From Argopecten irradians (Eukaryota; Mollusca; Bivalvia; Pectinida; Pectinidae), in the NCBI RefSeq assembly GCF_041381155.1, contig NC_091144.1:34263262-34327261 (forward strand): 64,000 bases of DNA, written 5' to 3'. The position numbers were made by a program, and so were the translations under genes. This document shows, one piece after another, positions 9,401 to 21,190 of the stretch (position 1 is the first letter of the stretch; every line of letters starts with the position of its first letter). Below the pieces are notes generated by a model. It did not search any database and had not been told where the DNA came from. It saw only the letters and a list, made by a program, of their open reading frames with translations.

Positions 9401-12400
9401 CCTTCGTGTACTCCTGAGACATGGCCCTTCACAATAGAGCGACATTTCTCTGGTAAGATTTTCACGTCCTTCAGATCATCAAGGAATAATTTTATAATAA
9501 ATCTTCTAAATTATATTACATACAGGTACAAAAGACTAATCATTATATTTCTCAGAGTAGTTATTAAAGCTGCAACATTTAATTTTTTACCTGGAAATTG
9601 AGGGTGTGCAAATGTGCCTTACTTCATCTTTGCATATATTGCAGATTTATCTCCCTTGCAGGAAGTTATCCATTGTGGCGTCATTATTTTATGAGTGAAG
9701 TTTTGTTTTCTCTGAAAAGTATGATGTTGCGCTCACAAGCACAGGCCGTTATAATGATCAATACCTACCTACGAGGGCAGATAACAATGTCATGTGGATA
9801 TATATACAGAATACTGAGATGTGGCATATATACTAGCTATAGTTGGACAGAAACTGAAATCAAGCTTGAGTTTGAAAATTTTTTTAAGTGACAACAAGCT
9901 TGAAGAACTGAATGTATTTTCTATATGTTATATTTAGTGCGCTTTCGCGTATGGTCCGTATGACTATTCGCAGGTCTTGAATAAGCAGTGCGACACGATC
10001 GTTGGCATGCGCGCGCAGAAAAGGCACATGTGAGTGAGAGCGATGAGCAATGAATGTGACGTAACGTGTATGTCAATCATATTTGTGTCCTTATATGGTA
10101 TTATTCTATTGTCTACGTCAAGTGAATGTTTGGTAGTTTATTTGGGGTATTGGTCACTTAGGGTTTGGATGACCAAGCGGCAACATCGATCTCTAGATGA
10201 ACTGATTGCAGAAGCATAGGGGATTATAACCAAATAAATAATTTTGTGTAAAACAATTGGTTCAAGCTCATTGGATGACGGTCCGGTGAAACCCTCTTCA
10301 CACTGAAGAGTGTATTTCAATGATAAATTGATACTCGACAATAGCATCAATGTCTTCCTTGTGAAACCCAGAGCTACTACAATGTCACCAATAGAATTTA
10401 TTTGTGTAATTGGCAAAATGTATTTATAAGATAGATCAGCTAAGGAATTATAAAGGGGTTTTGTTTTATCATCTCTTTGGAGAGGCGATACAATTTCAGG
10501 GGGTACTTTATAAACAATCTGTATGATATCTAATATGTAATTTAGCCCAAATCAGGCGGTACCACAGCCAGGTTAGAAACCTGCAAAAAGTACTGTGTAC
10601 CGCCCGATATTGAAACCCTGGGAATAATGTTTTTATATGGAATACTGCAGTATAAAAGCTGAAACTTGATTGCATGTGCCACACATTTACATCTGGCCGT
10701 ACACTTCTAATCAAAGGTCATTACATATATAATTAACAGAGCTTTCTGTGACATCTTATGAATTGGTTTTGTTTTTAAACCGTTCAAGCTTGTTTAAAAA
10801 AAATATAGTTTATTTTTACAGATAGGATTGTCAAGCCATATATGTTTGTATATAATCATATTTGTTGTTTTTTTAATTCAAAATTCAAATAAATATCTAC
10901 TTTTGAACACACTTTTTAGCTTCAAATGGGGAATTTTTAAATCTTCAGGGGAATTTTAGGACAGAGGGGAATTCATTCCTTGAGGGGAAATTTACCCATA
11001 AACGGTAATAAATCAGAGCTAGATTGATCCCAGAAACTTACAACTTCAAATTCTACTGAACAGTTAAATTTCCAGCTTGTATATACAATGCATGCGGAAG
11101 AAAAGTTGAGCATTTTCACTTGTTTTCAGTCTATTTGACTCTTTAGTTTTTTGCTGCTACAGTATACTTTGAGTCTTTGACTGTGATAATTATAGGACCT
11201 TTAACTAATTAAACTTATTAAACCAAATGTTATTAATTATATAAGCTGTCCTTCATGATCTATAATATGTATCCTAGCTAAAATTACAGTGATTTTTCTC
11301 CTTATATAACTGGGGTCGTTTACGGTAAACGACCCCATTCCCAATGCCAAACCCCCCTATATTTTTCCCAATTACAATGAAAAATTCCCAAATTGAATTG
11401 CTGAGAATAAAAAAAAAGCTGTCCTGATAAAAGATTTTTTGCTGATGCAATACAGGTCCATGTAAAAACAGCATGTAACATCAAATAAAACAGTTATACA
11501 ATACCCATGGTATTTCAATACCTATAACAGCTTTTGTTCAGTAATGGGTAACTTTTCCCTAAAACCGCTCTTTTCGCGATTAGTAATTCCCAATTCATGT
11601 CAAAAACTTTTTCCCCAAAAATACCCTGATCGATGAAAAATCACTGAATTATATACCCAGAAATGCCGTATTTATACAAGTCCCTTTGTTTTCCTCAAAT
11701 CACGATATTGAATCATAGTAATATGCTATTTATAGCCCAGTGGGCCGGCCGGGAGTCAGATACAGGATATCCTGTACTGTAGCTAGCAAGGGCCAGGGAC
11801 AATATCCTACAATAATAGGAAGTTTTTACTTCACTCCATGTATACGTATTTGTAGCGTAGTCTGAGGTATATGGGCCTCTTGTATTATAATAAAGCTGAA
11901 GAGTATGTTATATATTTATCAATTATGAACTTTTGTTGTGGCCTATATGGTGTTATAACGCATTGGTAGAATTAAAATTTTAAATAATGACTGAGGGCGT
12001 GTAGTCTGAGTTCATTATTTTAGATTCTACCAAGGCGTTACAAACACACCATACAGACCAAATCAAAGGTCCTTAATTTCTATATTAGATATATGTAGTT
12101 CTTTGGACAAATTATGTGAAAAGAATTATCTGATTTATATATTGATGACAGGAAGACTGATGGCTACAGGATGTCACCCTGATGAACTCAAAGTGGGTAA
12201 GTAATGACGTCATAGAAGGTATATTTACTTGATGTTCTAAAAATGGAAACACCGAGTCAATATGCTTTATATTGAACATCACATGACCATGTATTAGCCA
12301 ATGAGAAAAGTCAGAGCATATCTAATATTCTAATGTATCAATTTGTTTTACAGACATTCTGAGTGGGAATTCACCAAAGGGAAGAAGTGATGAGAAAAGG

Positions 12401-15400
12401 TCACCAGAGACAGTTCAGGCTCCGGCTTCCCCGACTCTCTCTGTCAACATTCCTTCTGAGTCATTCCGACCAATCAAATGTAGTCCAATTCTAGAACATC
12501 ATGGTATTGAGCCACAAAGTGCATTCTCTGATTACTTACCAGCTACATCAACACCTGTAACTTCTAGATCGCCAACACCATCAAAACGGCTCAAGTTATG
12601 CAGATCTATTGGTGCTAAACCAACTGAAGTGAAAAACCCTTTTGAAATTGTGAACATGAGGTTAGGAAAATCTGTAGAGTTCACGATTCCAAAACGTCGG
12701 ACTTTGAGACTATCAGGTGATACTCTGACAGCATCTTCTAATCCGTCAGATATGAGGAGGTTTTTCGAACCCATTCCGTCCTCTAGTCAGGACGTGACAG
12801 CATTAACTGTAAATACACTGAAAAACTGGCAAAACAACAAACCGTTCAATGCAGAGTTCCCATCCAAAGACAGCACTGAAGATTCCTTGTCCCTCAAGTT
12901 ATCTAGAATGCATGTGGATGCAATAGGCATTAACTTCGAGGAAGAGGGATCCTATTGCCTCCGTCAGGCTTTAAAATTCACACATGACTTTTCGCTGAAA
13001 TACATTCCCACAGTAGACATTGTTAGGCAGCTACTTTACAAAGGTATTATTGAGAATAGTGAGCTCGACCTACTGTTCAGTTCCCACAGAACGCTGCGGT
13101 GGATCCAACAACGATACCCAGATACAGTTCAGATTGACTGGGACATGCTCAAACAGGTGATGGATAGTGTTAACTTTGGTGTTGGCTTCGTACAGCAAGA
13201 CGTAGTCGTCCTTCTCAGAACGAGCCTTTTCCTGCAACTGACTGTTGCATGCTATGAGGACGACTTGTACAATCGGGATGTGGTCGACCCGAAAGGCCTG
13301 CGACAGTCAATGGCGTACAAAAGTCTGACATTTGAGAACTCTTCATACACAGGAGGTGTTAAGCAACTAACCAACTGGATCGTATGCTGTTTAACCTACG
13401 GTGAGTTTCAAGAAGCACTTGACATTTCCTCTCCGTTTTTTCATGAGCAAAACCAAGACATTGACCAAAATCAAGATGTGATTTCACGACAGGAAGTTGG
13501 TAAAATTCTACCACTTCTACAGAAGCTGCTGAGGATTGCTGTAGAAATAAACCGAAGCTGCTCTGACTGTGCTCGTTACTGTGCTTCAGAGCTCATGAAG
13601 AGCTTCGTTTACCTAAGTCAGGGGTATAAAAAACTACTGCTACAGACGATGGAGTCTAGTTTACTACAATTCAAACTGCTTTCCATGATGCTAGAGAATC
13701 ACTGTGATTGTGACAGCTTCTCCTACTATGAATTCCCGTCTAGTGTTGGAGAGGTCGTCGAGAACCTACTGCTGGCCCACCCCCCAAGGATGATGAACAC
13801 CCCTCCCACCACCCCCCAGTCTGAGGAGGAGGAGGGGGGTGGGGATAGGGCCGGGCGGTTCACTGCCAAGGTGTCATCAGTAGCTTTAGAAGAATTGGCA
13901 ATGCTTGAGTATTACACTGTAAAAAGCTTTTTGCAATGCTCAAAAGGTAAGTTTGTTTCTTAGGTAGTCAGTCATACTGCGGTCTAACTCATAACTTTCA
14001 GTAGATGTCAAATCCGTGATTTTCTTACTCGGTAATTTCAGAGGCCTGTAATTTTTCAATTGGAAAAAAATATTTATCTTATTAATTTCTTTAGATATGT
14101 ATACCGTATTCAACCCAATAAGCGCTCCTCCCCCTTTTTGAGGCCTCAATTTCAATTGCCAAGGCATAAATAAGGACCAAAACTACATAAAACGGTATAA
14201 ATTTGCAATAATTTTCACTTATTAGCACCTTTTCATTTTTATCAAATTTTTAATTGGGTCAAATACGGTATGTTAGAGATTTTTTCTTTATTTGGGAAAA
14301 TTTTACATCAAATTGGGAAAACAAAGCAAAATTTCTAGGGAAGAGGCCTTTATTCGGCCCCCCCCCCCCCCCCCCCCCCCCCCTCCCATAAAAAAAAACT
14401 TAAAAAAAATCACTGGTCACATACAATGTTTTAACTATAATTTCTCGGAAATTCAAAAATTAAAATGGATGCAACGTCCTCTACATTCTTAAATCTCATA
14501 AGGTTCACTGTATTTAGTAAATATGTACCTGTAATTAATATCAATTTACACTATATACTCTATTTGACCCAATAAGTGCCCAGGGCACTTAAAAATTGAA
14601 ACAATTATTTATATATCTTAAGTGCTATCAAATGGGCACTTTTTTAATTTTTAGTTGAACCAAAGTTGGACAAGCTTACTATATATAACCTTTCGTAAAT
14701 TATTGCACAAGGTAAGTTGTGACTGAATTCGCATAGAAATCATTTTTACATTAATGTCATTTTGATGTAAATGCCAGGGTCTAAAAGATGGCGGTGGGGG
14801 TTGGGGGAGGGCACTTATTGAATTGGGTGAAATACGGAAATTAAGTATTGTTCTACATATCCTGACATTGAATCATGTACTAATGTTGAGCATATATATC
14901 ATATGTTTCCTATTTCTACTCTGACTTAAATTCTCATAAATCTTTTCATTTTATTGAATTACATTTCATTTTTGTCTACTTTTCTGCATCCTTGATACTC
15001 CAATGGTTACTATCACTGGCTTTATATAACACCTGGGGTATCAAAGATGCCATACTGGTGAATTTGCCTTGATTTTCACCTGCAAAAGCTGAAGCTCCCT
15101 AGCCTCTGTATACGTAATATAACACGGTTATAATGACCTTGTTTTGACACATTTACATGTAATTAGCCTGAATTATAATTAAGAAGTATTGGTTTTCTTA
15201 TCGATTTCTTTTGCTAATTGATTCATGTGTTATTTTGTAGAATAATCTTATGAAAGGCAAGTCAATATTAAGCGCCCACTGAGTTGCTATTTTTAGGGCA
15301 TATGTGCTCTTATCGGTTCAAATATGGTGAAAAATACTATAACCATATAGAGATATTCTCTATTTATTTCTTCTTTTCGTTTGAAATCCAATTGGCTGAA

Positions 15401-15724
15401 TTTAGCATGTCAGTCATCACTTCTTATATGATGTAATTAGCAGGTTTATCTAGATCTGTTAACAAGAGTCAGTATAATGTATTCAATAAAAACATTGTAT
15501 TTCTTACTCCAGCAAAGAGCCACATCCCATTGAGAAGAAGAACTCGATTGCCGTCTAAAGAATTCGGCAGCCTGTCCCAAGAAAGTTTGAAAGACATAGA
15601 GAGATTACCCTGTTATATAGAGAAACTTCGTGAGCACTACCTGAAACTTGCCATTGACCTAACACCAGATACAGAAAAGTACTTGTGGATGATGCTTTGT
15701 TTGAAGGACGTGTCAGTTAGGTAG
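6323..15724 (+). CDS. SIMC1-like: SIMC1/SLF2-like SUMO- and ubiquitin-reading protein (whole gene, 5 coding exons)
   Basis: The exons 6323-6466, 8747-9452, 12152-12196, 12354-13946 and 15513-15724 have GT-AG borders and phases 0, 1, 1, 1. They give exactly 900 codons, or 899 residues. Seen: a SIM at residues 3-11 (PIIVISDDE), a UIM-type helix at 33-48, five more SIM-like hydrophobic/acidic strings at about 111-176, a Ser-rich linker, and a helical C-terminal half from about 480. Known of the family: SIMC1 pairs with SLF2 through Nse5/Nse6-like folds to direct SMC5/6 to SUMO-marked sites. Inferred: nuclear, genome-maintenance role. ATG 6,323 has the best context; ATG 6,299 would add 8 residues. 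An acidic/Pro/Gly loop near residues 777-803 interrupts the helical domain. The assignment rests on recall of the C-terminal pattern; SLF2 is the main alternative. Confidence 0.82.
7103..7463. mobile_element. TTAA-family MITE, forward copy in SIMC1-like intron 1
   Basis: Starts AGATGCTCCACCGCCGAC and ends GACAGCGGTGAAGCATATCT, the family's inverted ends. The interior has the family markers TTTTGCTTTTGATGCATGCAC and TCAATGGTGGTAATTATGTA. The flanking TTAA is degenerate here. Related copies lie at 16,900, 18,419, 29,217 and 39,630. Confidence 0.75.
8455..8541. repeat. Near-perfect 87-bp palindrome
   Basis: The left arm begins TCTGAAATCCACGAGTCACA. The right arm is its reverse complement with two mismatches. 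The centre is GGGTCACTGACC. It lies 205 bp before the exon 2 acceptor and would form a stable intronic hairpin. Confidence 0.85.
8747..9452 (+). CDS. SIMC1-like: SIMC1-like exon 2: poly-SIM region
   Basis: The acceptor is ttattacag at 8,746 and the donor is CTG|gtaaga at 9,453. Encodes residues 49-283 plus one base. After Ser-rich repeats and a basic patch it carries ICIEDSDE (about 111), CIYVKVFE (about 128) and three units of a 13-residue repeat centred on DSDC(K/M)(V/I)V(E/D), with Cys at about 144, 157 and 170. These are SIM-like and would suit binding to SUMO chains. The end is basic and Ser-rich. Confidence 0.82.
9621..9800. mobile_element. TIR element family Q (CAGAGTTATCT ends), copy 1
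   Basis: Left end TTTATCTCCCTTGCAGG, interior TTGTGGCGTCATT, then inverted ATGATCAATACCTACC and AGATAAC. Matches copies at 16,231-16,415 and 28,005-28,145. About 170-190 bp, non-coding. Confidence 0.6.
11286..11650. mobile_element. Putative MITE with CAGTGATTTTT ends and an internal palindrome
   Basis: The terminal pair is CAGTGATTTTTC at about 11,288 and GAAAAATCACTG near 11,647. Inside, 11,312-11,336 is a perfect 25-bp palindrome (GGGGTCGTTTAC-G-GTAAACGACCCC). CAGTG/CACTG ends recall hAT elements, but no clear 8-bp target duplication is visible. Confidence 0.45.
12152..12196 (+). CDS. SIMC1-like: SIMC1-like exon 3 (45 nt microexon)
   Basis: Flanked by gatgacag and G|gtaagt; phase 1 on both sides, so skipping it keeps the frame. 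It encodes about 15 residues (RLMATGCHPDELKV). It is supported by the phases and by a consensus donor. There is no recognised domain. Confidence 0.65.
12354..13946 (+). CDS. SIMC1-like: SIMC1-like exon 4: linker and most of the helical C-terminal domain
   Basis: The acceptor is ttttacag at 12,353 and the donor is AAAG|gtaagt at 13,947. There are 530 codons plus split codons. The first 180 residues are Ser/Pro-rich and probably disordered. From about residue 480 the sequence is helical and hydrophobic (GSYCLRQALKFTHDF, HRTLRWIQQRYPDTVQIDW), matching the SIMC1/SLF2 C-terminal family. A TPPTTPQSEEEEGGG loop lies near the exon end. Confidence 0.85.
14101..14271. mobile_element. MITE with ATACCGTATT termini
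   Basis: ATACCGTATTCAACCCAATA at the left and AATTGGGTCAAATACGGTAT at the right are inverted complements. 171 bp, non-coding. A divergent relative with the same end motifs lies at about 14,556-14,837 (TTTGACCCAATAAGTGCCC / GGGCACTTATTGAATTGGGT). Confidence 0.7.
14358..14383. repeat. Homopolymer (C)26
   Basis: Uninterrupted run of 26 C. It creates a polyproline open frame that I do not regard as coding. Confidence 0.95.
15513..15724 (+). CDS. SIMC1-like: SIMC1-like exon 5: C-terminus
   Basis: The acceptor is cttactccag at 15,512; the exon ends with TAG at 15,722. It encodes 69 residues that continue the helical domain (LPCYIEKLREHYLKLAIDL) and end WMMLCLKDVSVR. The last dozen codons are also the first unit of the tandem array that follows. 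Confidence 0.82.
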
Positions 15725-16180
15725 CGCTAATTACAGATTGACACGTCAGTTCATCGTCACTAGTTACTGATGATGCTTTATATAAAGGATGTGTCAGTTA
15801 GGAGTCGCTAGTTACAAATGATGCTTTGTTTGAAGGATGTGTCTGTTCGGCTTCACTAGTCATGGATGATGCTCTGTTTAAAGGATGTGTCAGTTCAGTG
15901 TCGCTAGTTACAGATCAAATAGATGGACATGTTAGTTAAACGTCACTAGTTACAGATGATGATTTGTTTGAATGAAGTGTCAGTAAGGTGTCGCAAGTTA
16001 CAGATGGACACGTCAGTTAAGTGTGACTAGTTACGGATGATGCTTTCTCTAAAGGATACGTCAGTTAAGTGTCACTAATTACGGATGGACACATCATGGC
16101 ACAGCGTCACTAGTTACGGATAGACACATCAGCTCAGCGTCACTAAATACAAATGATGCTGTGTTTGAGAAGTACGCATC
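15687..16180 (+). repeat. Tandem array seeded by the SIMC1-like terminal codons (3' flank/UTR)
   Basis: Degenerate units carry GATGATGCTTTGTTTGAAGG, ATGTGTCAGTTAG and GTCACTAGTTACAG. The first unit is the final coding stretch itself (Met-Met-Leu-Cys-Leu-Lys-Asp-Val-Ser-Val-Arg and the stop). Two unit lengths alternate: about 50 bp, and a shorter one with GATGGACACGTCAGTTAAG. About ten copies are recognisable before 16,180. Confidence 0.8.
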
Positions 16181-16230
16181 TGTTATTAACACTCATTAGT
16201 CATTTAAATATTGTCGTTGATGTCATATAC

Positions 16231-16415
16231 TGTATTTGCATATTACAGAGTTATCTACCCTTGCAGGTAGATATTGATTGTGACGACATGTGCTTGTGAG
16301 TGTAACGTTATACTTTTCTGAGAAACCAACGTGAATTGCGCTCAAAAACTAATGATGTCACAATCAATACCTACTCACAACGGAGCTAACTCTGTATTAT
16401 ATGCAAAGATGAAAT
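16231..16415. mobile_element. TIR element family Q, copy 2
   Basis: Left TTACAGAGTTATCTACCC then GATTGTGACGACAT; right ATGATGTCACAATCAATACC then GCTAACTCTGTATTATATGC. Inverted ends and inner arms are both visible. Non-coding. Confidence 0.7.
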
Positions 16416-16899
16416 ATGGCAAGTTTTTATGACATTGTGATATTCGCGAAACAATCATTATATTTATGTTTTAATGACTGCCAGTCTGGCTTCATGAAAA
16501 TCATCAATGATTTATTGACATTGGATTAATTAAAAGACATTCAAGAAATCAGTGTTGAAAATATAACGGATCAATGACATTGGTTTGAAGTGCTACACAT
16601 GTACATTGGATTTAAGTGCAAGACATTAATTTAAGTTTAAATACAAATCATGTTGACTTTGAATACAAGACATTAATTTTGATTACATAGGTTTTGAATA
16701 TAAACAAGACATTGATTTTGATTACAAGATGTTGATTTTGAATACAAACCATTGATTTTGAATATACAACATTGTTTGTTTTTGTATTTGCTTATTGATT
16801 TATTTATTTATTGATTGATTTATATTTATTTCCAATTTAATATATCATAAAATGCACTAAAAGATTGGATAACGTTATACAATATACAGTGGACCTTAA

Positions 16900-18779
16900 A
16901 GATGCTCCACTGCAGACAGACCATAAACGATACTCATTATTTGAATTTGTGTTTAATCGTGTATATATATGTCTAATTAACACAAAAAATAATATAAAAT
17001 AATTTATTTTGCTTTTGGTGCATGCACAATCAGAACTTCATTCTATATAGAACATAGTGCCACAGAATTTTTTTCGGGGTGCAATTAATTATTTCTAATA
17101 TTTTTGTCTTTAAGTAAAATAAGAAGCTCAAACTTTCCAATGGTGGTAATGGTGTAGAGTAACTTTTGTAACTGAAGAAAAATTCCAAATCGTCTGATCC
17201 TGTTTTTGATAGTGAAAAAATACCATTTGTCAGCGGTGGAGTATCTTTAAAGATACTCCACCGGTGACAAATGGCATTTTTGTGCTATCAAAACCAGGAG
17301 CAGACGATTTAGTACTTTTCTTCAGTTACAAAAGTTACTTACTTTATCGAGTTTACTTGAAAGCAAAAGTTTTTTCATACTTTTACTGTTACATTACCAT
17401 ATTATTATTTGTGCCACACAATTTTGATCTGATGAATAAAAAACAATTTATGGCTGTGAGGCCATCTAATATATTACAGTTTTGAATCCCCATTTCAAAA
17501 ATTTTGAATTTTTTTCGCAAAATTTAATTTTATGGTGAAGGGCCCTTGTTGTGCATAATTGCATTTTGGGACAATTGGTTAACAAGATGACAGTGAGGCA
17601 AATATTTTGAGATTTTGATAAAAATTTTTATGGCTATTTCTCTGATAACTGAAGACATCTGTTTTGTGTTCGTATAAGACATTATGCCCCTAAGTGACCT
17701 AGTTGTGCATATTGCATTTTGGGACCGATCGTTGTTTAACAAGATGGTTTCGGCAAACTTTTACATTTTCGTTATTCAAAGTTTGTTATCACTATTTCTC
17801 AGAAAGTACTGAAGGGATCTGTCTCAAAATTCATATGTAGGTTCCCCTAGGGGCCCTAGTTGTGCATATTGTGATTTTGGGACCGATCGGTCAACAAAAT
17901 TGCTGTCTGGCAGCCATCTTGGATTTTTATATTCAAAGTTTGTTATCGCTATTTCTCAGAAAGTATTGAATGGATCTTTCTCAATTTCACATGTAGGTTC
18001 CCCTAGGGCCCTAGTTGTGCATATTGTGATTTGGGACCGATTGATCAACAAGATGGCCGCCAAGGAGTCATCTTGGATTTTGATAGTTGAAGTTTGCTAC
18101 CGCTTTTTCTCAAAAGGTACTGAAGCGATCTGTCTCAAATTTTATATGTACAGTTTAAAAAGTAGAGAAAAGATCCATCTTTCCTTTGTCAGATATAGAT
18201 CATTCTTTGGTGGGCGCCAAGATCCCTCTGGGATCTCTTGTTTTGGGATGCAATTAATTATTTCTAATATTTTTGTCTTTAATAAAATTAGAAGCTCAAA
18301 CTTTCCAATGGTGGTAATGGTGTAAAGTAACTTTTGTAACTGAAGAAAAATTCCAAATCGTCTGATCCTGTTTTTGATAGTGAAAAAGTACCATTTGTCA
18401 GCGGTGGAGCATCTTTAAAGATACTCCACCGGTGACAAATGGCATTTTTTCGCTATCAAAACCAGAAGCAGACGATTTAGTATTTTTCTTCAGTTACAAA
18501 TGTTACTTACTTTACACCATTACCACAAATGAAAAGTTTGAGCTTCTAATTTTACTTAAAGACAAAAATATTTTGAAAAATGATTGATTGCATCCTGAAT
18601 AAAAATCTGTGGCACTATGTCCTATAGAGAATAAAGTATTGATAGCGTGTGTACCAAAAGCAAAATAAAGTATTCCATATTACTTTTATGTTAATTAGAC
18701 ATATATATATACACGATTAAACACCAATCATTGTTATATTGATGAATATTATTTATGCTCTGTCGGCGGTCGAGCATCT
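16900..18779. mobile_element. Chain of three TTAA-bounded TIR elements sharing TTAA junctions
   Basis: Element 1 is 16,900-17,246, element 2 is 17,251-18,414 and element 3 is 18,419-18,779. TTAA stands at 16,896, 17,247, 18,415 and 18,780, so neighbouring elements share one TTAA. Ends read AGATRCTCCACCG(G/C)TGACA and its complement. Element 2 has TIRs of more than 100 bp enclosing a tandem-repeat core at about 17,480-18,236; elements 1 and 3 are ordinary ~350-bp MITEs in opposite orientation. TTAA targets are typical of piggyBac-type transposition, but no transposase is present. Confidence 0.75.
17480..18236. repeat. Degenerate ~140-bp tandem repeats inside TTAA element 2
   Basis: About five units share CCTAGTTGTGCATATTG, TTTTGGGACCGATCG, AACAAGATGGCCGCC and TTCTCAGAAAGTACTGAAG. 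The run ends near CAAGATCCCTCTGGGATCTC. No coding signal. Confidence 0.75.
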
Positions 18780-19109
18780 TTAACAGAAAATAGTAGATAA
18801 ATAAAAATAACCAATAGTAACTTTTGTTACATTTTTCGCAGTGAAATATAAGGTTTTATGATGAAGATGTTTTCAGTCACTTTTGACCAATTGGGATGCA
18901 GCATTGACAGTGAAATATCATTTTGAGTGTAACGTCATTAGTTTTGTCCAAAAAAATGACGTAATATTTTTGTGTAGAAATAAGACGTTATGCGACGAAG
19001 TCTCAAGTGACCTATATGTATTCTAATCGCCTTTTGTCCGTCGTGTGTTCGTAAACAATTTACATTTACGACTTTTTCTCAAAAACTGCTGAAGCAATTT
19101 CAATGAAAT

Positions 19110-20060
19110 TTTGCACAAACCTTCTTAGGCATAAGGCCAATCAAAATTGTGAATTATATGACCCCCAACCCCAGGGGCTGTGGGAGGGGCCAAAAGGGAT
19201 AAAATTGACTAAAATTTCAAAAATCTTCTTCTCCACTCACAGATGTGGTAGAATCAAATACTCTTCATATATAGAAAGGTCTCAAGGCCCCCTACAAAAA
19301 TTGTGAATTATATGACCCTGGGGTCTTAGGTTTCTCCCATGGGGAGAGTGTAAGTTTACTTTAGTTTATATAGTGAAAACACATTTGGGAGCATTATTTG
19401 GTCATTTATAATAGAAAATTAGTCAAATGTTGTCAAAATTATCCCTATCAGATGGCCATTGAATCTCATTAACAAATTTTCCATAACTGAACCCAAGGGG
19501 CCTTAGAGGCGCGGCCAAAAGGGATCAAATAGGCTAAAACTTCAAAAATCTTCTTCTGAATTCACAGATTTGATGGAACCAGATACTCTTCATAGATTGG
19601 AAGGTCTTAAGGCCCTTTAAAAAAATTGTGAATTTCATAGCCCTTGGATCTCAGATTTTCCCCTGGGGAGGGGGCCAAATTTACAATAGTTTATAAAGGA
19701 AAAATAAATTTATGAACATTATTTGCTTTGTTTCCATAGGAAATCAGTCAGGCCAGAGGGGCATGCAGGGCCAAAAGGGGTCAAATAAAAATGGCTAACT
19801 TTTCAAAAAATTTCTTCTGAATTCACAGATTCGATGAAACCAAATACTCTTCATAGATTGAAAGGTCTTATGGCCCTTTACAAAATGATTGAATTTTATA
19901 GCCCTGGGATCTCAGATTTTCCCAATCGGGAGGGAGTCAAATTTACTCTAGTTTATATAGGAAAAACACATTAATGAACATTATTTGCTTAGTTTTAATA
20001 GGAAATGAGTCAAACTGGGAAAGAATTATAAGCCTGAAATAGCATTTTAACACTGCATAT
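19110..20060. repeat. ~240-bp degenerate tandem repeats (about 4 units)
   Basis: Units share GGGGCCAAAAGGGATCAAAT, TTCTTCTGAATTCACAGATT, ATACTCTTCATAGATTGGAA and a block near TCTCAGATTTTCCCC. A stray partial unit recurs at about 22,140-22,210 (CTTCTGAATTCACAGGTTTG), near the other end of block A. Confidence 0.75.
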
Positions 20061-20739
20061 CCAAATTTGTCCTGGCTGACCCCCAGGGACCAGAGGGGCG
20101 GGGCCACAATGACCAAAAGGTGATGTTCAAGCTAATGTTAAAAGTCCCATAGAAACAGCCCACAGCCCGATTTTCTTGAAACTTTGCATATATTGAAAGT
20201 ACTACTAGTTGTCCTTTTAAAATGACACTTCTTTTTCCTTTGTGATTTTAAAAAGGCCCAAAGGCCCTGAATTCTTTGTAGTCATGTTCATTAAAACTAC
20301 CTGCACAAACATGCCAAAAAAGTTTAGCCTTTGTTAAATATTCTACATTTTTTATTCATAAATCATTTGAGCAGATCGTATACTTTATATTTCAGTCACT
20401 TCTTTTAGACTTTTAACAGAAAATTTTGTTTGAAATAATATTTTTTACGAAAAAGTAAATTTTTTTGGAAAAAACGAAAACGAAACATTGCTCTTTGTCA
20501 TCTCATATCACCCTGTTACTGGTTTTGTCCACAATTTTACCTCCAATTAAAATACTCCCATGACATTTTCTGTCTATGTGTAAAGTAGTTTCAAAATTAC
20601 AATCCGGAAAAACCGTTTTTGAGTGACTTAAAAAAGAGAGTGCATGTAGCAACGGACTACTTCTTTGTTAGTATACCTAGTTATACATTTCCAGTTTATG
20701 ATTCCAGAGTCCGATATACGTGAAAATGAGAGTACAATA

Positions 20740-21190
20740 ATAATTTAAGATGCTTAATATCATGGTTACACCTTTTAAAATATTGGTTGCCATGGTAACA
20801 AAACGGAGGCCTCTGATTGGCCGAAATTTAGATATTGTCAGAATTAAGTGAAAATTAGTATATAGGGGTTACGAGGTATGCTGAATAACATGGTATCACT
20901 TTCAAAATGATTGGTTGCCATGGAAACGAAATGGGGGCCTCTGATTGGTTGAAATTTAGATATTGTCAATTTTTATTAAAAATTGGTGTATATATATAGG
21001 GGTTATAAAATATGCTGATTAACATGGAATCACTTTTTAAAAGATTGGTTGCCATGGAAACAAAATGGAGGTCTCTGATTGGTTGAATTTTAGATATTAT
21101 TAGATATAAGTGAAAATTGGTACATATGGGTTATGGGGTATGCCGAATGAAATAATAACAGTTTTAAATTCATTGTTGCCATTGTTTCGA
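20740..21190. repeat. ~130-bp tandem repeats (about 4 units)
   Basis: Units share ATTGGTTGCCATGGAAAC, GAGGCCTCTGATTGGTTGAA, TTTAGATATTGTCA and TATAGGGGTTA. Non-coding. Confidence 0.8.

Larger units (their letters stand above)
9453..12151 (+). other. SIMC1-like intron 2
   Basis: Holds TIR elements at 9,621-9,800 and 11,286-11,650. A short inverted pair lies at about 10,555-10,610 (GGCGGTACCACAG / CTGTGTACCGCC). At about 11,865-11,890 is a fragment reading ATGGGCCTCTTGTATTAT, like the end of the Helitron-like blocks. The open frames in this stretch look spurious. Confidence 0.5.
13947..15512 (+). other. SIMC1-like intron 4
   Basis: Contains two related TIR elements (14,101-14,271 and about 14,556-14,837), a 26-bp poly-C run, and a fragment of family P ends at about 14,993-15,055 (CTTGATACTCCAATGGTTAC). 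No exon was found. Confidence 0.5.

Noticed and set aside
14292..14492. Polyproline-containing frame
   Set aside because: Produced by the 26-bp poly-C run in an intron.
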